26,983 bases of DNA from JAFEDN01 sp965651935 (GTDB lineage: Bacteria; Pseudomonadota; Gammaproteobacteria; Coxiellales; Coxiellaceae): contig CBFGTC010000019.1 of the NCBI GenBank assembly GCA_965651935.1, forward strand, positions 1 to 26,983, given 5' to 3'. The translations under genes were made by a program, and so were the position numbers. The notes beneath the pieces are model-generated. The model did no database searches and was not told the DNA's origin. It saw only the letters and a program-made list of their open reading frames with translations. This document shows, piece after piece, positions 1 to 7,399 of this stretch (its first letter is position 1; every line of letters begins with the position of its first letter).

Positions 1-50
1 TGAGTGTAGTCGTTATAAAATTTATTTATCAGTGTGGGATTTTTAGGTGC

Positions 51-347
51 TTACCTTTGGTGTTTACGCCAAGTCGGTATACATCCATACCACTCTTTTT
101 GATAAACATATTTTTTAATAAAACCGCATTCCACTAGAGCGATTAGCGATGATTCAAAATTGATTTCGTCGTAAGGCAAAATATCTAATTTAAGTTGCCT
201 AGGCCGCCAACGAAAACGGCCTTCCGCATCCACTACGGTGAATAATCCAATAAAGATAAGGCGTAGTGGGAAACCACTTTGTTGCTCGGCTTCAAAAAGC
301 TTCTCATGACGAAATAAATCTGGCTTTACCGTTCTGATTTTACCCAT
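51..347 (-). pseudogene. Truncated phage replication-type protein (N-terminal domain only)
   Basis: 98 codons. The start is supported by an AGAGGT ribosome site five bases upstream. The N-terminus (MGKIRTVKPDLFRHEKLFEA) and the interior (GLFTVVDAEGRFRWRPRQLK, then LPYD) match the conserved opening domain of phage and prophage replication or replisome-organiser proteins, which is thought to be a winged-helix DNA-binding fold. As I recall the family, these proteins run on after a W-x-x-HQ motif for another hundred or more residues. Here the frame stops one residue after WRKHQ. The same frame then stays open for 16 codons to the window edge but does not read like the usual continuation. It lies downstream of, and on the same strand as, the repressor gene. 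I call it a decayed remnant; a naturally short protein is possible. Confidence 0.6.
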
Positions 348-427
348 AGATACCTCTTGTTTAATGAAAATTAGTTTTTGAATGGAGATGCTTTAAAAAA
401 GCAATATTTTTTATGATTAAATAATGG

Positions 428-453
428 TTAGCATCGACTCATCGTTACCTCCT
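428..453 (-). other. Orphan ribosome binding site and start codon with immediate stop
   Basis: Reading leftward, the repressor gene ends in a perfect AGGAGG (453-448). Five bases later there is an ATG (442-440) that opens a frame of only four codons (M S R C stop). An overlapping ATG at 434-432 gives only five codons. An excellent translation start coupled to the repressor stop but leading nowhere suggests that a downstream gene was lost by deletion between here and the replication remnant. A regulatory mini-ORF is the alternative. Confidence 0.4.
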
Positions 454-1149
454 ATCTTTATTTTTTAATATCAAATAGCCGCTAAAAATAATCCATAAAA
501 AAGAGATATCTACTGACATATCACCATCCTTATTAACTAAGGATTTCTTTTTGATATAGGCAATAATTTCTTTGCGGGTTGATTTAAGGATTTTTTCTTG
601 ATCTTCTAAAGAATATAGAGTCAGTTTAGCGGCGGTAGAAATACCAATTTTTTTATCATCCATTGCTCTAATTAAGGAGGCGCTCCCTTTTTCCAATACA
701 CATTTTGCATCTCGGTAAGACTGATGATTCCCCAAATGAACATATTTTGCGACCACAACGTCGGTGCGATATTTTTTTGCGTCAAAATTTTGACGCGATA
801 ATAAAATATTTTCAGTCTTATTTTGTTCATCAAAATGACATTTTCTGTCTTTTAAGGCTTCTTCATAGGCTATACCTTGTTTAACCCGTTCACTGATAGG
901 CAAATTTCGAATTTCAAAAGCTTTTCCATCTAACTGCTGTTTGATGACTGAACTTAAACTCTGTAGTAATTGATGACGGGTGATTTTATTATCCGTTGCT
1001 CTTTCTATGAGAATGGCGTCTTCTATGCTGATTTTTCTGGCTGAATTTAACAAATAGCTCACTCGCTCAGGTTTAACGCCCATCTTTCTGGCGAGCTTTA
1101 TCTGAGAACCGCAACAGCGAATCGCTTTACTGATATAGTAATCCAGCAC
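445..1149 (-). CDS. Phage-type repressor: Cro/YdaS-like HTH joined to ParB/KorB-like region
   Basis: About 234 residues. I prefer the GTG at 1149, because AGGAG lies nine bases before it. An upstream in-frame TTG at 1167 would add six residues but would swallow that ribosome site. The first ~60 residues (AIRCCGSQIKLARKMG onward, then VSYLLN) form a Cro/CI-type helix-turn-helix with the CGSQ-x-LA signature. The middle (ISERVKQGIAYEEALKDR; RTDVVVAKYV; YRDAK; ISTAAKL) resembles the DNA-binding and linker part of ParB/KorB-like phage and plasmid regulators. The last ~20 residues hold a short hydrophobic stretch (ISFLWIIFSGYLIL) ending in KNKDRR, which is unusual for a repressor and could be a weak membrane anchor or a scrambled tail. 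The upstream palindrome at 1211-1242 is its likely operator. Confidence 0.65.
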   Translation of the reverse strand: MLDYYISKAIRCCGSQIKLARKMGVKPERVSYLLNSARKISIEDAILIERATDNKITRHQLLQSLSSVIKQQLDGKAFEIRNLPISERVKQGIAYEEALKDRKCHFDEQNKTENILLSRQNFDAKKYRTDVVVAKYVHLGNHQSYRDAKCVLEKGSASLIRAMDDKKIGISTAAKLTLYSLEDQEKILKSTRKEIIAYIKKKSLVNKDGDMSVDISFLWIIFSGYLILKNKDRR

Positions 1150-1179
1150 GATTAAACGCTCCTGCAATGATCATTTTGA

Positions 1180-1199
1180 TACAGTAAAAATTCATGAAG
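1180..1199. promoter_or_regulatory. Second, degenerate copy of the repressor operator
   Basis: TACAGTAAAAATTCA (1180-1194) matches 13 of 15 bases of the left part of the perfect palindrome centred at 1226/1227. It starts 37 bases away and lies 13-31 bases upstream of the repressor's first possible start. Two sites of unequal symmetry beside a repressor gene is the usual arrangement for autoregulation. Confidence 0.45.
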
Positions 1200-1210
1200 C
1201 TATGCTAATC

Positions 1211-1242
1211 CAAAAATACAGTGAAATTTCACTGTATTTTTG
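1211..1242. promoter_or_regulatory. 32-bp perfect palindrome, probable operator
   Basis: A perfect inverted repeat with no spacer. Its core is TACAGTGAAATTTCACTGTA (1217-1236), flanked on both sides by complementary A/T runs and closed by a C-G pair at 1211/1242. It sits in the divergent region between the leftward repressor and the rightward excisionase-type gene, where an operator is expected. It could also fold as a hairpin if transcribed, but it has no distinctive terminator tail beyond the T run within the arm itself. Confidence 0.6.
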
Positions 1243-1407
1243 TAATAAGATAGCGATTATTAGAAATTTTGAATGACGAGGAGTAATGTTCATGAAATAA
1301 CAACTATCATGGCTAATAAGCCGAAACTAAACGGCAATGGATACTCATACCGTCATTGTTGATGTGTGTTTATCTTTATTTACTGATCTTAATCATGGAA
1401 AAAAATT

Positions 1408-1635
1408 ATGGAAACAGAACAACCAATCAGCTTTTCAAAAATGTTTCAAAAATCTGATTTGCTTTCAAGAAGAGAAGCTGCAGCGTACTTAGGAATTACA
1501 GAACGCACTTTAGCAGTATGGGCATGTGTTAAACGATACAATCTTCCTTATGTGAAGATAGGAAGATTAGTTAAATACCGTCGTTGTGATTTGGATTCTT
1601 TCATTGAGCGTCAGACAATTACTAATTTACAATAA
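1408..1635 (+). CDS. Excisionase-family HTH protein
   Basis: 75 residues. Residues ~16-66 (SDLLSRREAAAYLGITERTL, then LPYVKIGRLVKYRRCDLDSF) are a compact MerR-like helix-turn-helix of the excisionase/AlpA type: an LSRREAAxYLGI recognition segment, a wing around KIGRLVKYRR and a closing DLDSFI helix. Proteins of this kind bind attachment sites or activate integrase genes in phages and integrative elements. The start has only a weak GGAAAAA site in front, but no better start exists in frame. It points toward tRNA-Thr and is divergent from the repressor, with the palindrome between them. Its usual partner, an integrase, is not in the window. Confidence 0.75.
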   Translation: METEQPISFSKMFQKSDLLSRREAAAYLGITERTLAVWACVKRYNLPYVKIGRLVKYRRCDLDSFIERQTITNLQ

Positions 1636-1715
1636 CTATGAATTTTAATCGTAATTATTAATTCGTTAGTTGTCTAAACTATTTATACTGAAGGATGTTT
1701 ATTTCCATATGTTCG

Positions 1716-2204
1716 TTAATGATGAATAGCATTAAAGATTTGTAGTAATGAAGGAAAAATTTTCTTGGAAATGGATGGACTAAAAATCACCATTAAAGCT
1801 ATCAACAGAAAAATTTGAACACTCCAATGAAGAGAAGCTAAATATTTTAATAGAATTGAGATTTGATACATTAATTTTTTAAAAGAATTTGATAGCGCAT
1901 TCAAAATGTTATTCTTGATGCGTATTATTTTGTTTTTCTTTTGTGACCGGTAACATCTACATTCCGCGGGACAACCATAGAACATTTCTCTAGATGAACA
2001 GTAACCTTCTGTCTGTGATTTAAATGAATTTTGTTTGCATATAGGTATGCATGTATAAGGATAATAAGTTGAGGCGTGGTTTTCCCTTATATCTAAATGC
2101 GCACAGTTTTTAAAATGCCCAAGGCTTTTCCATTTTTCAATAAATTCTAATAAATTATTTTTTGATTTAAAGCGGATCTGATCTTGTTCGATAGGGCATT
2201 TCAT
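1716..2204 (-). CDS. Unrecognised Cys-rich protein with one C-terminal membrane segment
   Basis: 162 residues, not recognised. AGGA lies eight bases before the ATG. The soluble half has eight cysteines (C3, C34, C52, C56, C69, C78, C82, C84) in a pattern including TCIPIC, GYC and GCPAECRCY, which suggests metal binding or disulfides. Residues ~88-120 are basic (KKNK, FKK), and ~127-147 (HWSVQIFLLIALMVIF) form one hydrophobic membrane segment followed by a short tail. There is no signal peptide, so the Cys region is probably cytoplasmic and Zn binding is more likely than disulfides. It lies between the excisionase-type gene and tRNA-Thr and is very AT-rich, fitting element cargo. Possible roles include a sensor, an immunity or defence effector, or superinfection exclusion; none is shown. 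Confidence 0.6.
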   Translation of the reverse strand: MKCPIEQDQIRFKSKNNLLEFIEKWKSLGHFKNCAHLDIRENHASTYYPYTCIPICKQNSFKSQTEGYCSSREMFYGCPAECRCYRSQKKNKIIRIKNNILNALSNSFKKLMYQISILLKYLASLHWSVQIFLLIALMVIFSPSISKKIFPSLLQIFNAIHH

Positions 2205-2217
2205 ATAAAGATTCCTC

Positions 2218-2258
2218 GTTTAGGCTAAACATTATACTCCGTTGGATTTAAGTCTTAA
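2218..2258 (-). promoter_or_regulatory. Promoter with overlapping small palindrome for the Cys-rich gene
   Basis: Reading leftward there is a perfect -10 TATAAT (2236-2231) with a weak TTAAGA -35 sixteen bases upstream. Immediately downstream, where transcription would start, lies the 13-bp palindrome GTTTAGGCTAAAC (2218-2230). This is a plausible operator that would make the gene repressible. It differs from the repressor palindrome at 1211. Confidence 0.45.
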
Positions 2259-2309
2259 ATTGAAAAACCCGTTTTTTGGAAAAGCAAAGGAGATCCGACC
2301 CGTTAATTC

Positions 2310-2329
2310 CTAGCACCATTCTAGCACCA
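2310..2329. repeat. Tandem CTAGCACCA repeats, possible integrase arm sites
   Basis: CTAGCACCA occurs at 2310-2318 and 2321-2329, an 11-base period, in the gap between the element remnant and the 3' end of tRNA-Thr. Short direct repeats of this sort beside a tRNA are typical arm-type binding sites of tyrosine integrases. No integrase or second attachment site is visible here, so the assignment is inferred. Confidence 0.4.
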
Positions 2330-2375
2330 AGAATTTTATATTTTTTGTTTAAACCGTAAGTCTTTGATTCTATTA

Positions 2376-2448
<73 letters not shown>

Positions 2449-2525
2449 AAATAATTACGGTATTGCACCGGAAGACAATTAAGGTAGCCTATCAGTATAA
2501 AAAACTCAACTGTTTCAAACGAATC

Positions 2526-2963
2526 ATGATAAAAATTTTTAAAAAAAAGGCTGAGCGGGGCTTTAGTCTCATTGAACTGATGATAGTGGTGGCTATCATC
2601 GGTATATTAGTTGCTATTGCCATCCCCTCCTATCAAAATTATACCCGGCGGGCGCGGTATACCGAAGTGGTCGGTGCTGCTGCGCCTTATAAAGTCGGGA
2701 TAGAAGAGTGCTACCAAACATCCGGCAATTTGGAAAACTGTCAAGCAGGTCAAAGCGGGGTACCTGATGCTATTGCCAGTAACCAAGGCGCCGGATTAAT
2801 TGATAATATTAGCGTGTCTAACTTGGGTGTGATTACCGTTATACCCCGCAACTTAAACGGGATCACTTCAAAAGATACTTATATACTCACTCCCACTATC
2901 GTCAATGATGTACTCACTTGGGTAAGCAGCGGAGGAGGCGTAGAGGCTGGTTATGCTCACTAA
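2526..2963 (+). CDS. pilA: Type IV major pilin precursor
   Basis: 145 residues. The ATG at 2526 is chosen because it gives the normal short basic leader (MIKIFKKKAERG) cut before F13. A TTG at 2463 would make an abnormally long leader. The mature protein begins FSLIELMIVVAIIGILVAIA, the classic N-methylated hydrophobic helix with the essential Glu at mature position 5. Two cysteines (C62, C72) ten residues apart may form a small disulfide; the usual C-terminal disulfide loop is absent. The glycine-rich end is compact. Pilin subunits are processed by PilD and polymerised by PilB/PilC, whose genes follow directly. No clear sigma-54 site was found upstream. pilA overlaps pilB by 11 bases. Confidence 0.93.
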   Translation: MIKIFKKKAERGFSLIELMIVVAIIGILVAIAIPSYQNYTRRARYTEVVGAAAPYKVGIEECYQTSGNLENCQAGQSGVPDAIASNQGAGLIDNISVSNLGVITVIPRNLNGITSKDTYILTPTIVNDVLTWVSSGGGVEAGYAH

Positions 2964-4557
2964 TCATTCTCATTCTCGCTTAAGTTTGGTATTGCGTGAA
3001 GCTAAAATTTTATCGGAGCATGAATTACATATCGCCTTAGAAAAAGCTCAAAAACATAATCAAACTTTATTACTTCACATTTTGCAAAATTTCTCTATCA
3101 ATCCTATCCGCATCAGTGAAGCCTGCGCTTCCTATTTCGGATTAGCTCATCAACAATTAATCGATTATCCCTGTGATAATTTGCCACTATCCATTCTTGA
3201 GAAAGAAACAATGCAAAGACGCACTGTGCTACCATTAAAAAAACAAAATAATCAAATTTTTATTGCTATCGCGGATCCCGATGAATTTTCAATTTTAGAA
3301 GAGATTCAATATCAAACCGGGCTTCATACTCAAGCTATTATGGCCCCCTATGATCAATTGAATAAGCTCATTCATCGTTTAACGACTTCAAAGAACTATA
3401 TACAACAAAATGAACAAACCGCAGCAGTGAATTTTATTGAACAAATTCTGACAGATTCTATCCATCGCCATGCCTCCGACATTCACTTCGAACCCATGCC
3501 AGAGCATTATCGTGTCAGAGTGAGAATCGATGGCCAGCTGCACGAGGTGACTCAAGCACCCGCAAATTTAACAAATTCACTTAGCAGCCGTCTCAAAATT
3601 TTAGCTCAATGTGATATTTCCGAAAAACGCCTCCCTCAAGATGGCCGCTTCTCTTTCAACACCAACAATGGACATCATCGCGATTGCAGAATGAGCACCT
3701 GCCCCACTATTTTCGGTGAGAAAATTGTCATTCGCTTGCTTGAATCTAATAAAAAGATTTTAGCCATCAGTGAGTTGGGGATGAGCTTAGCGCAACAAAA
3801 TATTTTGATGAGAGCTTTATCACAACCACAAGGGCTTATTCTTGTCACTGGGCCTACTGGAAGTGGCAAAACAATTACCCTGTATACCGCATTAACTTAT
3901 CTTAATCGCCACACCCATAATATTTCAACTGCGGAAGAACCGGTTGAAATCAGTTTGCCTGGCATTAATCAAGTAAATATACACGAAAAGGCCGGTTTGA
4001 ACTTCGCAACTGCTTTAAAAGCATTTTTACGACAAGATCCTGATATTATTATGGTGGGCGAAATTCGGGATCGAGAAACAGCCGAAATTTCAGTGAGAGC
4101 GGCCCAAACAGGACATTTAGTCCTTTCAACTTTACACACCAACAGCGCAGCCGATACCGTTACCCGCTTACTGAACATGGGAATTGCCCCTTTTAACCTA
4201 ACTAGCTCTTTGATCCTCGTAGTGGCACAGCGTTTGGCCCGCAAATTATGTCATTTCTGTAAAGAATTATTAATACACCCAGAAAATTTACCTCATAAGA
4301 TGACGCAGATTTATCAAGCCCGAGGTTGTCCACAGTGCCTTGAAGGATATCATGGCAGAGAGGGAGTGTTTGAATTCATGCCCATCACTAAAACTCTTAG
4401 CCGGCTTATTTTACAAGGAGATAAGGACGAAATATCCTCTCAAGCTCAACAAGAAGGCATGGTGAATTTATGGCATACCGCTTTGCAAAAAGTTCAGCAA
4501 GGCATAACCTCACTCGAAGAAATTTATCGAGTCATAGGACAAGACTATGCTTTTTAA
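2953..4557 (+). CDS. pilB: Type IV pilus assembly ATPase
   Basis: 534 residues, close to the family's usual ~560. The N-terminal ~150 residues match the GspE/PilB N-terminal domain. The ATPase core shows Walker A GPTGSGKT at ~300-307, an Asp box around HASDIHFEP (~173), and Walker B DPDIIMVGEIRD ending near residue 372. The two CxxC pairs (CHFC ~433, CPQC ~459) form the tetracysteine zinc site typical of extension ATPases. It is a cytoplasmic hexameric motor that powers pilus extension on the PilC platform. The start ATGCT overlaps the pilA stop, implying translational coupling. No pilT (retraction) gene is in the window. Confidence 0.95.
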   Translation: MLTNHSHSRLSLVLREAKILSEHELHIALEKAQKHNQTLLLHILQNFSINPIRISEACASYFGLAHQQLIDYPCDNLPLSILEKETMQRRTVLPLKKQNNQIFIAIADPDEFSILEEIQYQTGLHTQAIMAPYDQLNKLIHRLTTSKNYIQQNEQTAAVNFIEQILTDSIHRHASDIHFEPMPEHYRVRVRIDGQLHEVTQAPANLTNSLSSRLKILAQCDISEKRLPQDGRFSFNTNNGHHRDCRMSTCPTIFGEKIVIRLLESNKKILAISELGMSLAQQNILMRALSQPQGLILVTGPTGSGKTITLYTALTYLNRHTHNISTAEEPVEISLPGINQVNIHEKAGLNFATALKAFLRQDPDIIMVGEIRDRETAEISVRAAQTGHLVLSTLHTNSAADTVTRLLNMGIAPFNLTSSLILVVAQRLARKLCHFCKELLIHPENLPHKMTQIYQARGCPQCLEGYHGREGVFEFMPITKTLSRLILQGDKDEISSQAQQEGMVNLWHTALQKVQQGITSLEEIYRVIGQDYAF

Positions 4558-5737
4558 TTGGCAAGGTATAAACGCTAAAGGCCTAAAGGTACAAGGCAAA
4601 GATCACGCTGCCAATGTGAAAATATTGCTGGCCCAATTGCAACATCGAGAAATATGCGTTTTAAGTATTAAAAAAATATACGGCGTTGCAAATCCAGCCT
4701 TAAAAGCTTCTTCTCGAAAAATAATGGAATTTACTAGACAAATGGCCTTACTCAATGAAGCCAACTTTGAATTAATCCAATCATTGCAACTTTTAATCCA
4801 ACAAGAAAAAAATTTACGATTTAAAAAAATAATCAATGCTCTGAAACTGGCCATTGAAAATGGCGCTAGTTTAGCAGAAGCATTCAGTCATTTCCCTCAT
4901 CATTTTGATAAAATGTATTGTGGAATTATTCAATCAGGAGAACAATCAGGCACACTAGGCGCGATGCTGATGCATTTGGCTCAGTATCAAGAAAATCTCT
5001 TAGAATCCAAAGTAAAAATAACCAAAGCCTTGTTTTATCCAATTACACTAATCTTTACAACTACCTTAATCACGCTAGGGTTACTTCTCTATGTAATACC
5101 ACAATTCCAGACTATCTTTAGCAGTTTTGGAGCGCCTTTGCCTGCATTTACACTCTTGATTATCCATATTTCACAAACCTTACAGAATCAAATGATTGTT
5201 TTTTTAATTACCAGTGTATTGTTTTTTTCTATTTATTTATTTTTTCTAAAAAATACTTCTGCTTATCAACATTGGCGAGATAGAATTAAGCTTGCACTCC
5301 CATTTTGTAAACAGCTTATAATCGCTAATACTTTTGCTCGATGGACTCGCATTATGAGCACTTTGCTGACGGCTCAATTACCCCTTATCGAATCACTGCA
5401 AATTGCCAATCAAACCTTGGTAAATTTGACTTTACAATCAGAAATGGAAAAAAGTATTGAACTCATTAAAGAAGGACAGGCTTTTTATCAAGCATTGGCT
5501 ACTCATAAATATTTTCCTAAACAGCTCATATCCATCTTAAGTGTAGGTGAAAACACGGGCCGCTTGCCACAAGTATTGCAAAAAATGGCGCAAACACAGC
5601 AATCCATGCTTGACCGTCAGATTGACTATTTCAGCAAATGGCTTGAACCCGTTTCAATGCTATTGTTAGCGATCATGGTGGGCAGCTTAATTATTGGTAT
5701 GTATTTGCCAATATTTCAGCTTGGGGCTATTCTTTAA
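4547..5737 (+). CDS. pilC: Type IV pilus inner-membrane platform protein
   Basis: 396 residues, the usual GspF/PilC length. Two repeated T2SSF domains are visible: residues ~60-185 (FTRQMALLNEANFELIQSLQ, then FSHFPHHFDKMYCGIIQSGE) and ~265-390 (FARWTRIMSTLLTAQLPLIE, later ISILSVGENTGRLPQVL). Hydrophobic segments lie at ~165-190, ~210-235 and ~370-395. It forms the membrane platform that couples PilB motion to pilin insertion. It overlaps pilB by 11 bases in the same ATGCTNNNTAA arrangement seen at the pilA/pilB joint. Its end is followed by a 219-base gap before pilD, the only loose joint in the set. Confidence 0.94.
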   Translation: MLFNWQGINAKGLKVQGKDHAANVKILLAQLQHREICVLSIKKIYGVANPALKASSRKIMEFTRQMALLNEANFELIQSLQLLIQQEKNLRFKKIINALKLAIENGASLAEAFSHFPHHFDKMYCGIIQSGEQSGTLGAMLMHLAQYQENLLESKVKITKALFYPITLIFTTTLITLGLLLYVIPQFQTIFSSFGAPLPAFTLLIIHISQTLQNQMIVFLITSVLFFSIYLFFLKNTSAYQHWRDRIKLALPFCKQLIIANTFARWTRIMSTLLTAQLPLIESLQIANQTLVNLTLQSEMEKSIELIKEGQAFYQALATHKYFPKQLISILSVGENTGRLPQVLQKMAQTQQSMLDRQIDYFSKWLEPVSMLLLAIMVGSLIIGMYLPIFQLGAIL

Positions 5738-5956
5738 AAGAATAAATGATTCTATAGCTTCATCATCCAATGAGGCAATTACATATCTGTTTATAACACC
5801 AGTGTATATATCGCGCTTTTATTGGGATCTTGGCTGGAGCGATGGTTATGCATCATTTTACCTCAACCGCCTTATGGGACAACATGCGGAATCTGGTCCG
5901 CCATTTCAATTTTGATTACTTTACCTTCTTCTCACGAAATATGATAAATTAAACCG
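5738..5956 (+). other. Gap inside the pilus operon, possibly a decayed gene
   Basis: No convincing gene. One frame (5784-5951) reads as a membrane-like peptide (VYIALLLGSWLERWLCIILP, then PYGTTCGIWSAISILITLP) with a stop at its head and no good start codon or ribosome site. Another frame extends the pilC region with an unlike composition. It may be the remains of a small membrane protein gene that once lay between pilC and pilD, or simply non-coding spacer. No terminator hairpin was seen, so pilD is probably still on the pilus transcript. Confidence 0.35.
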
Positions 5957-6784
5957 ATGATTTTTTTACAATCACATTGGATATTCAGTCTGATATTGTG
6001 CGCATTCTTGGGGTTAATCATTGGCAGTTTCCTCAATGTGGTAATAGTGCGCTATCCATCCATGTTACTTCGTTCTTGGCGTGCTGAATGCCACGAATTA
6101 CTCAAATTACCCCCTGAACCACCTCAACCCCAGTTTAATTTAATGTTTCCAGAGTCACATTGTCCGCATTGTCAACATCCCTTGAGATTTTGGCATAACA
6201 TTCCATTGCTGAGTTATCTATTGCTATTAGGGCGCTGTGGATTTTGTAAACAAATTATCTCCGTCCAATATCCTTTGGTAGAATTAATTTCCACTTTAGC
6301 CAGCATGGCCGTTTTTATCCAGTTTGGCTGGAGCTACTCCACCGTATTTTTACTGATTATGAGCTGGGGGCTCATCGTTCTCGGCGCCATCGATTGGAAG
6401 ACTCAAATCTTGCCAGATCACATTACTTTGACTCTCTTATGGCTGGGATTACTAGTCAATACCCACAATATGTTTACCCCCATCACTCAAGCGATTTATG
6501 CTACGGTTGGTGGTTACGTTTTTTTATGGGTTTTTGCCAATCTATTTAAATTAATCCGCAAAAAACAAGGTATGGGACATGGCGATTTTAAAATGCTAGC
6601 CATGTTAGGTGCCTGGTTGGGGCCGCTCTCGATGATAGAAGCCTTGGTGTTAGCTGTTTTATCCAGTCTGGCCGTTAATTTAACTTTATTATTATTTAAT
6701 AAAATACATAAAGATCAAACTTTACCCTTTGGGCCCTGGCTGGCCTTTGGCGGATGGTTGTTATTATTATTTGGACCATTTTAA
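5957..6784 (+). CDS. pilD: Prepilin leader peptidase / N-methyltransferase
   Basis: 275 residues. It cleaves the pilin leader at Gly|Phe and N-methylates the new end, in the inner membrane. Domains in order: first membrane helix with GSFLNVVIVRYP; a cytoplasmic loop with two CxxC pairs (CPHC and CGFC) that bind zinc; then about six membrane helices carrying the two catalytic aspartates in GAIDWKTQILPD and GMGHGDFK, as in A24-type peptidases. The ribosome site before the ATG is weak. Its stop overlaps the coaE start (TAATG). It may also process type II secretion pseudopilins, if any exist elsewhere. Confidence 0.95.
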   Translation: MIFLQSHWIFSLILCAFLGLIIGSFLNVVIVRYPSMLLRSWRAECHELLKLPPEPPQPQFNLMFPESHCPHCQHPLRFWHNIPLLSYLLLLGRCGFCKQIISVQYPLVELISTLASMAVFIQFGWSYSTVFLLIMSWGLIVLGAIDWKTQILPDHITLTLLWLGLLVNTHNMFTPITQAIYATVGGYVFLWVFANLFKLIRKKQGMGHGDFKMLAMLGAWLGPLSMIEALVLAVLSSLAVNLTLLLFNKIHKDQTLPFGPWLAFGGWLLLLFGPF

Positions 6785-7386
6785 TGCTTAGAGTGGGACT
6801 CACCGGCGGCATTGGCAGTGGCAAGTCGACCGTAGCAGATTATTTCTCCCGCTTGGGAGCACAAATAGTGGACGCAGATCAAATTGCGCGCGAACTTAGC
6901 AGGCCAGGCGCCCTTGCCTATAAATCAATACTGGAATTGTTCGGCACCCAGATTTTATCCCCTGCTGGTGAAATTGACCGGAAACAATTAAGGCAAATTA
7001 TCTTTAATGATCCTCACGCCAAAAAAAAAATAGAAAATATTCTCCACCCTTTAATAATTCAGAAAATCTTAGAAAAAACAGCCTCATTTACCTCCGCATA
7101 TTGTATCATTGTGATCCCATTATTAGTTGAAACAGACTTAGCTGAGGCAAGTTTCCTAGACAGAATCTGCGTTGTCGATACCCCAGAAAATTTGCAAATA
7201 GAACGAGCCTCACGCCGAGATTCCACATCCCCAGCAGAAGTCCTCAAAATCATTCAAGATCAAAGCTCACGTGAAGAACGGCTGCGCATTGCAGACGATA
7301 TTATCTTAAATAATGGCAATTTAAACGACTTAGAAGCTCAGATCAAGAAATTGCACGCTCAGTATTTACAAATCTCCTCGGGCTGA
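6784..7386 (+). CDS. coaE: Dephospho-CoA kinase
   Basis: 200 residues from the ATG at 6784, which overlaps the pilD stop by one base; a longer frame from 6754 would run into pilD and push the P-loop away from the N-terminus. The N-terminus is LRVGLTGGIGSGKSTVADYF, with the P-loop GGIGSGKS at residues 7-14. DADQIARELSRPG, HPLI and the substrate-lid region (VVDTPENLQIERASRRD) follow the family order. It phosphorylates the 3'-hydroxyl of dephospho-CoA in the last step of CoA synthesis, in the cytoplasm. The order pilBCD-coaE-zapD is the gammaproteobacterial pattern also seen as hofBC-(guaC)-coaE-zapD in E. coli. Confidence 0.95.
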   Translation: MLRVGLTGGIGSGKSTVADYFSRLGAQIVDADQIARELSRPGALAYKSILELFGTQILSPAGEIDRKQLRQIIFNDPHAKKKIENILHPLIIQKILEKTASFTSAYCIIVIPLLVETDLAEASFLDRICVVDTPENLQIERASRRDSTSPAEVLKIIQDQSSREERLRIADDIILNNGNLNDLEAQIKKLHAQYLQISSG

Positions 7387-7399
7387 ATATACTTCGTCG

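Noticed and set aside
2463..2525. Extended TTG start for pilA
   Set aside because: It would give a 33-residue prepilin leader, far longer than the normal 5-15, with no ribosome site.
4918..5121. Frame inside pilC
   Set aside because: It is a shadow of pilC in another frame; pilC is unambiguous.
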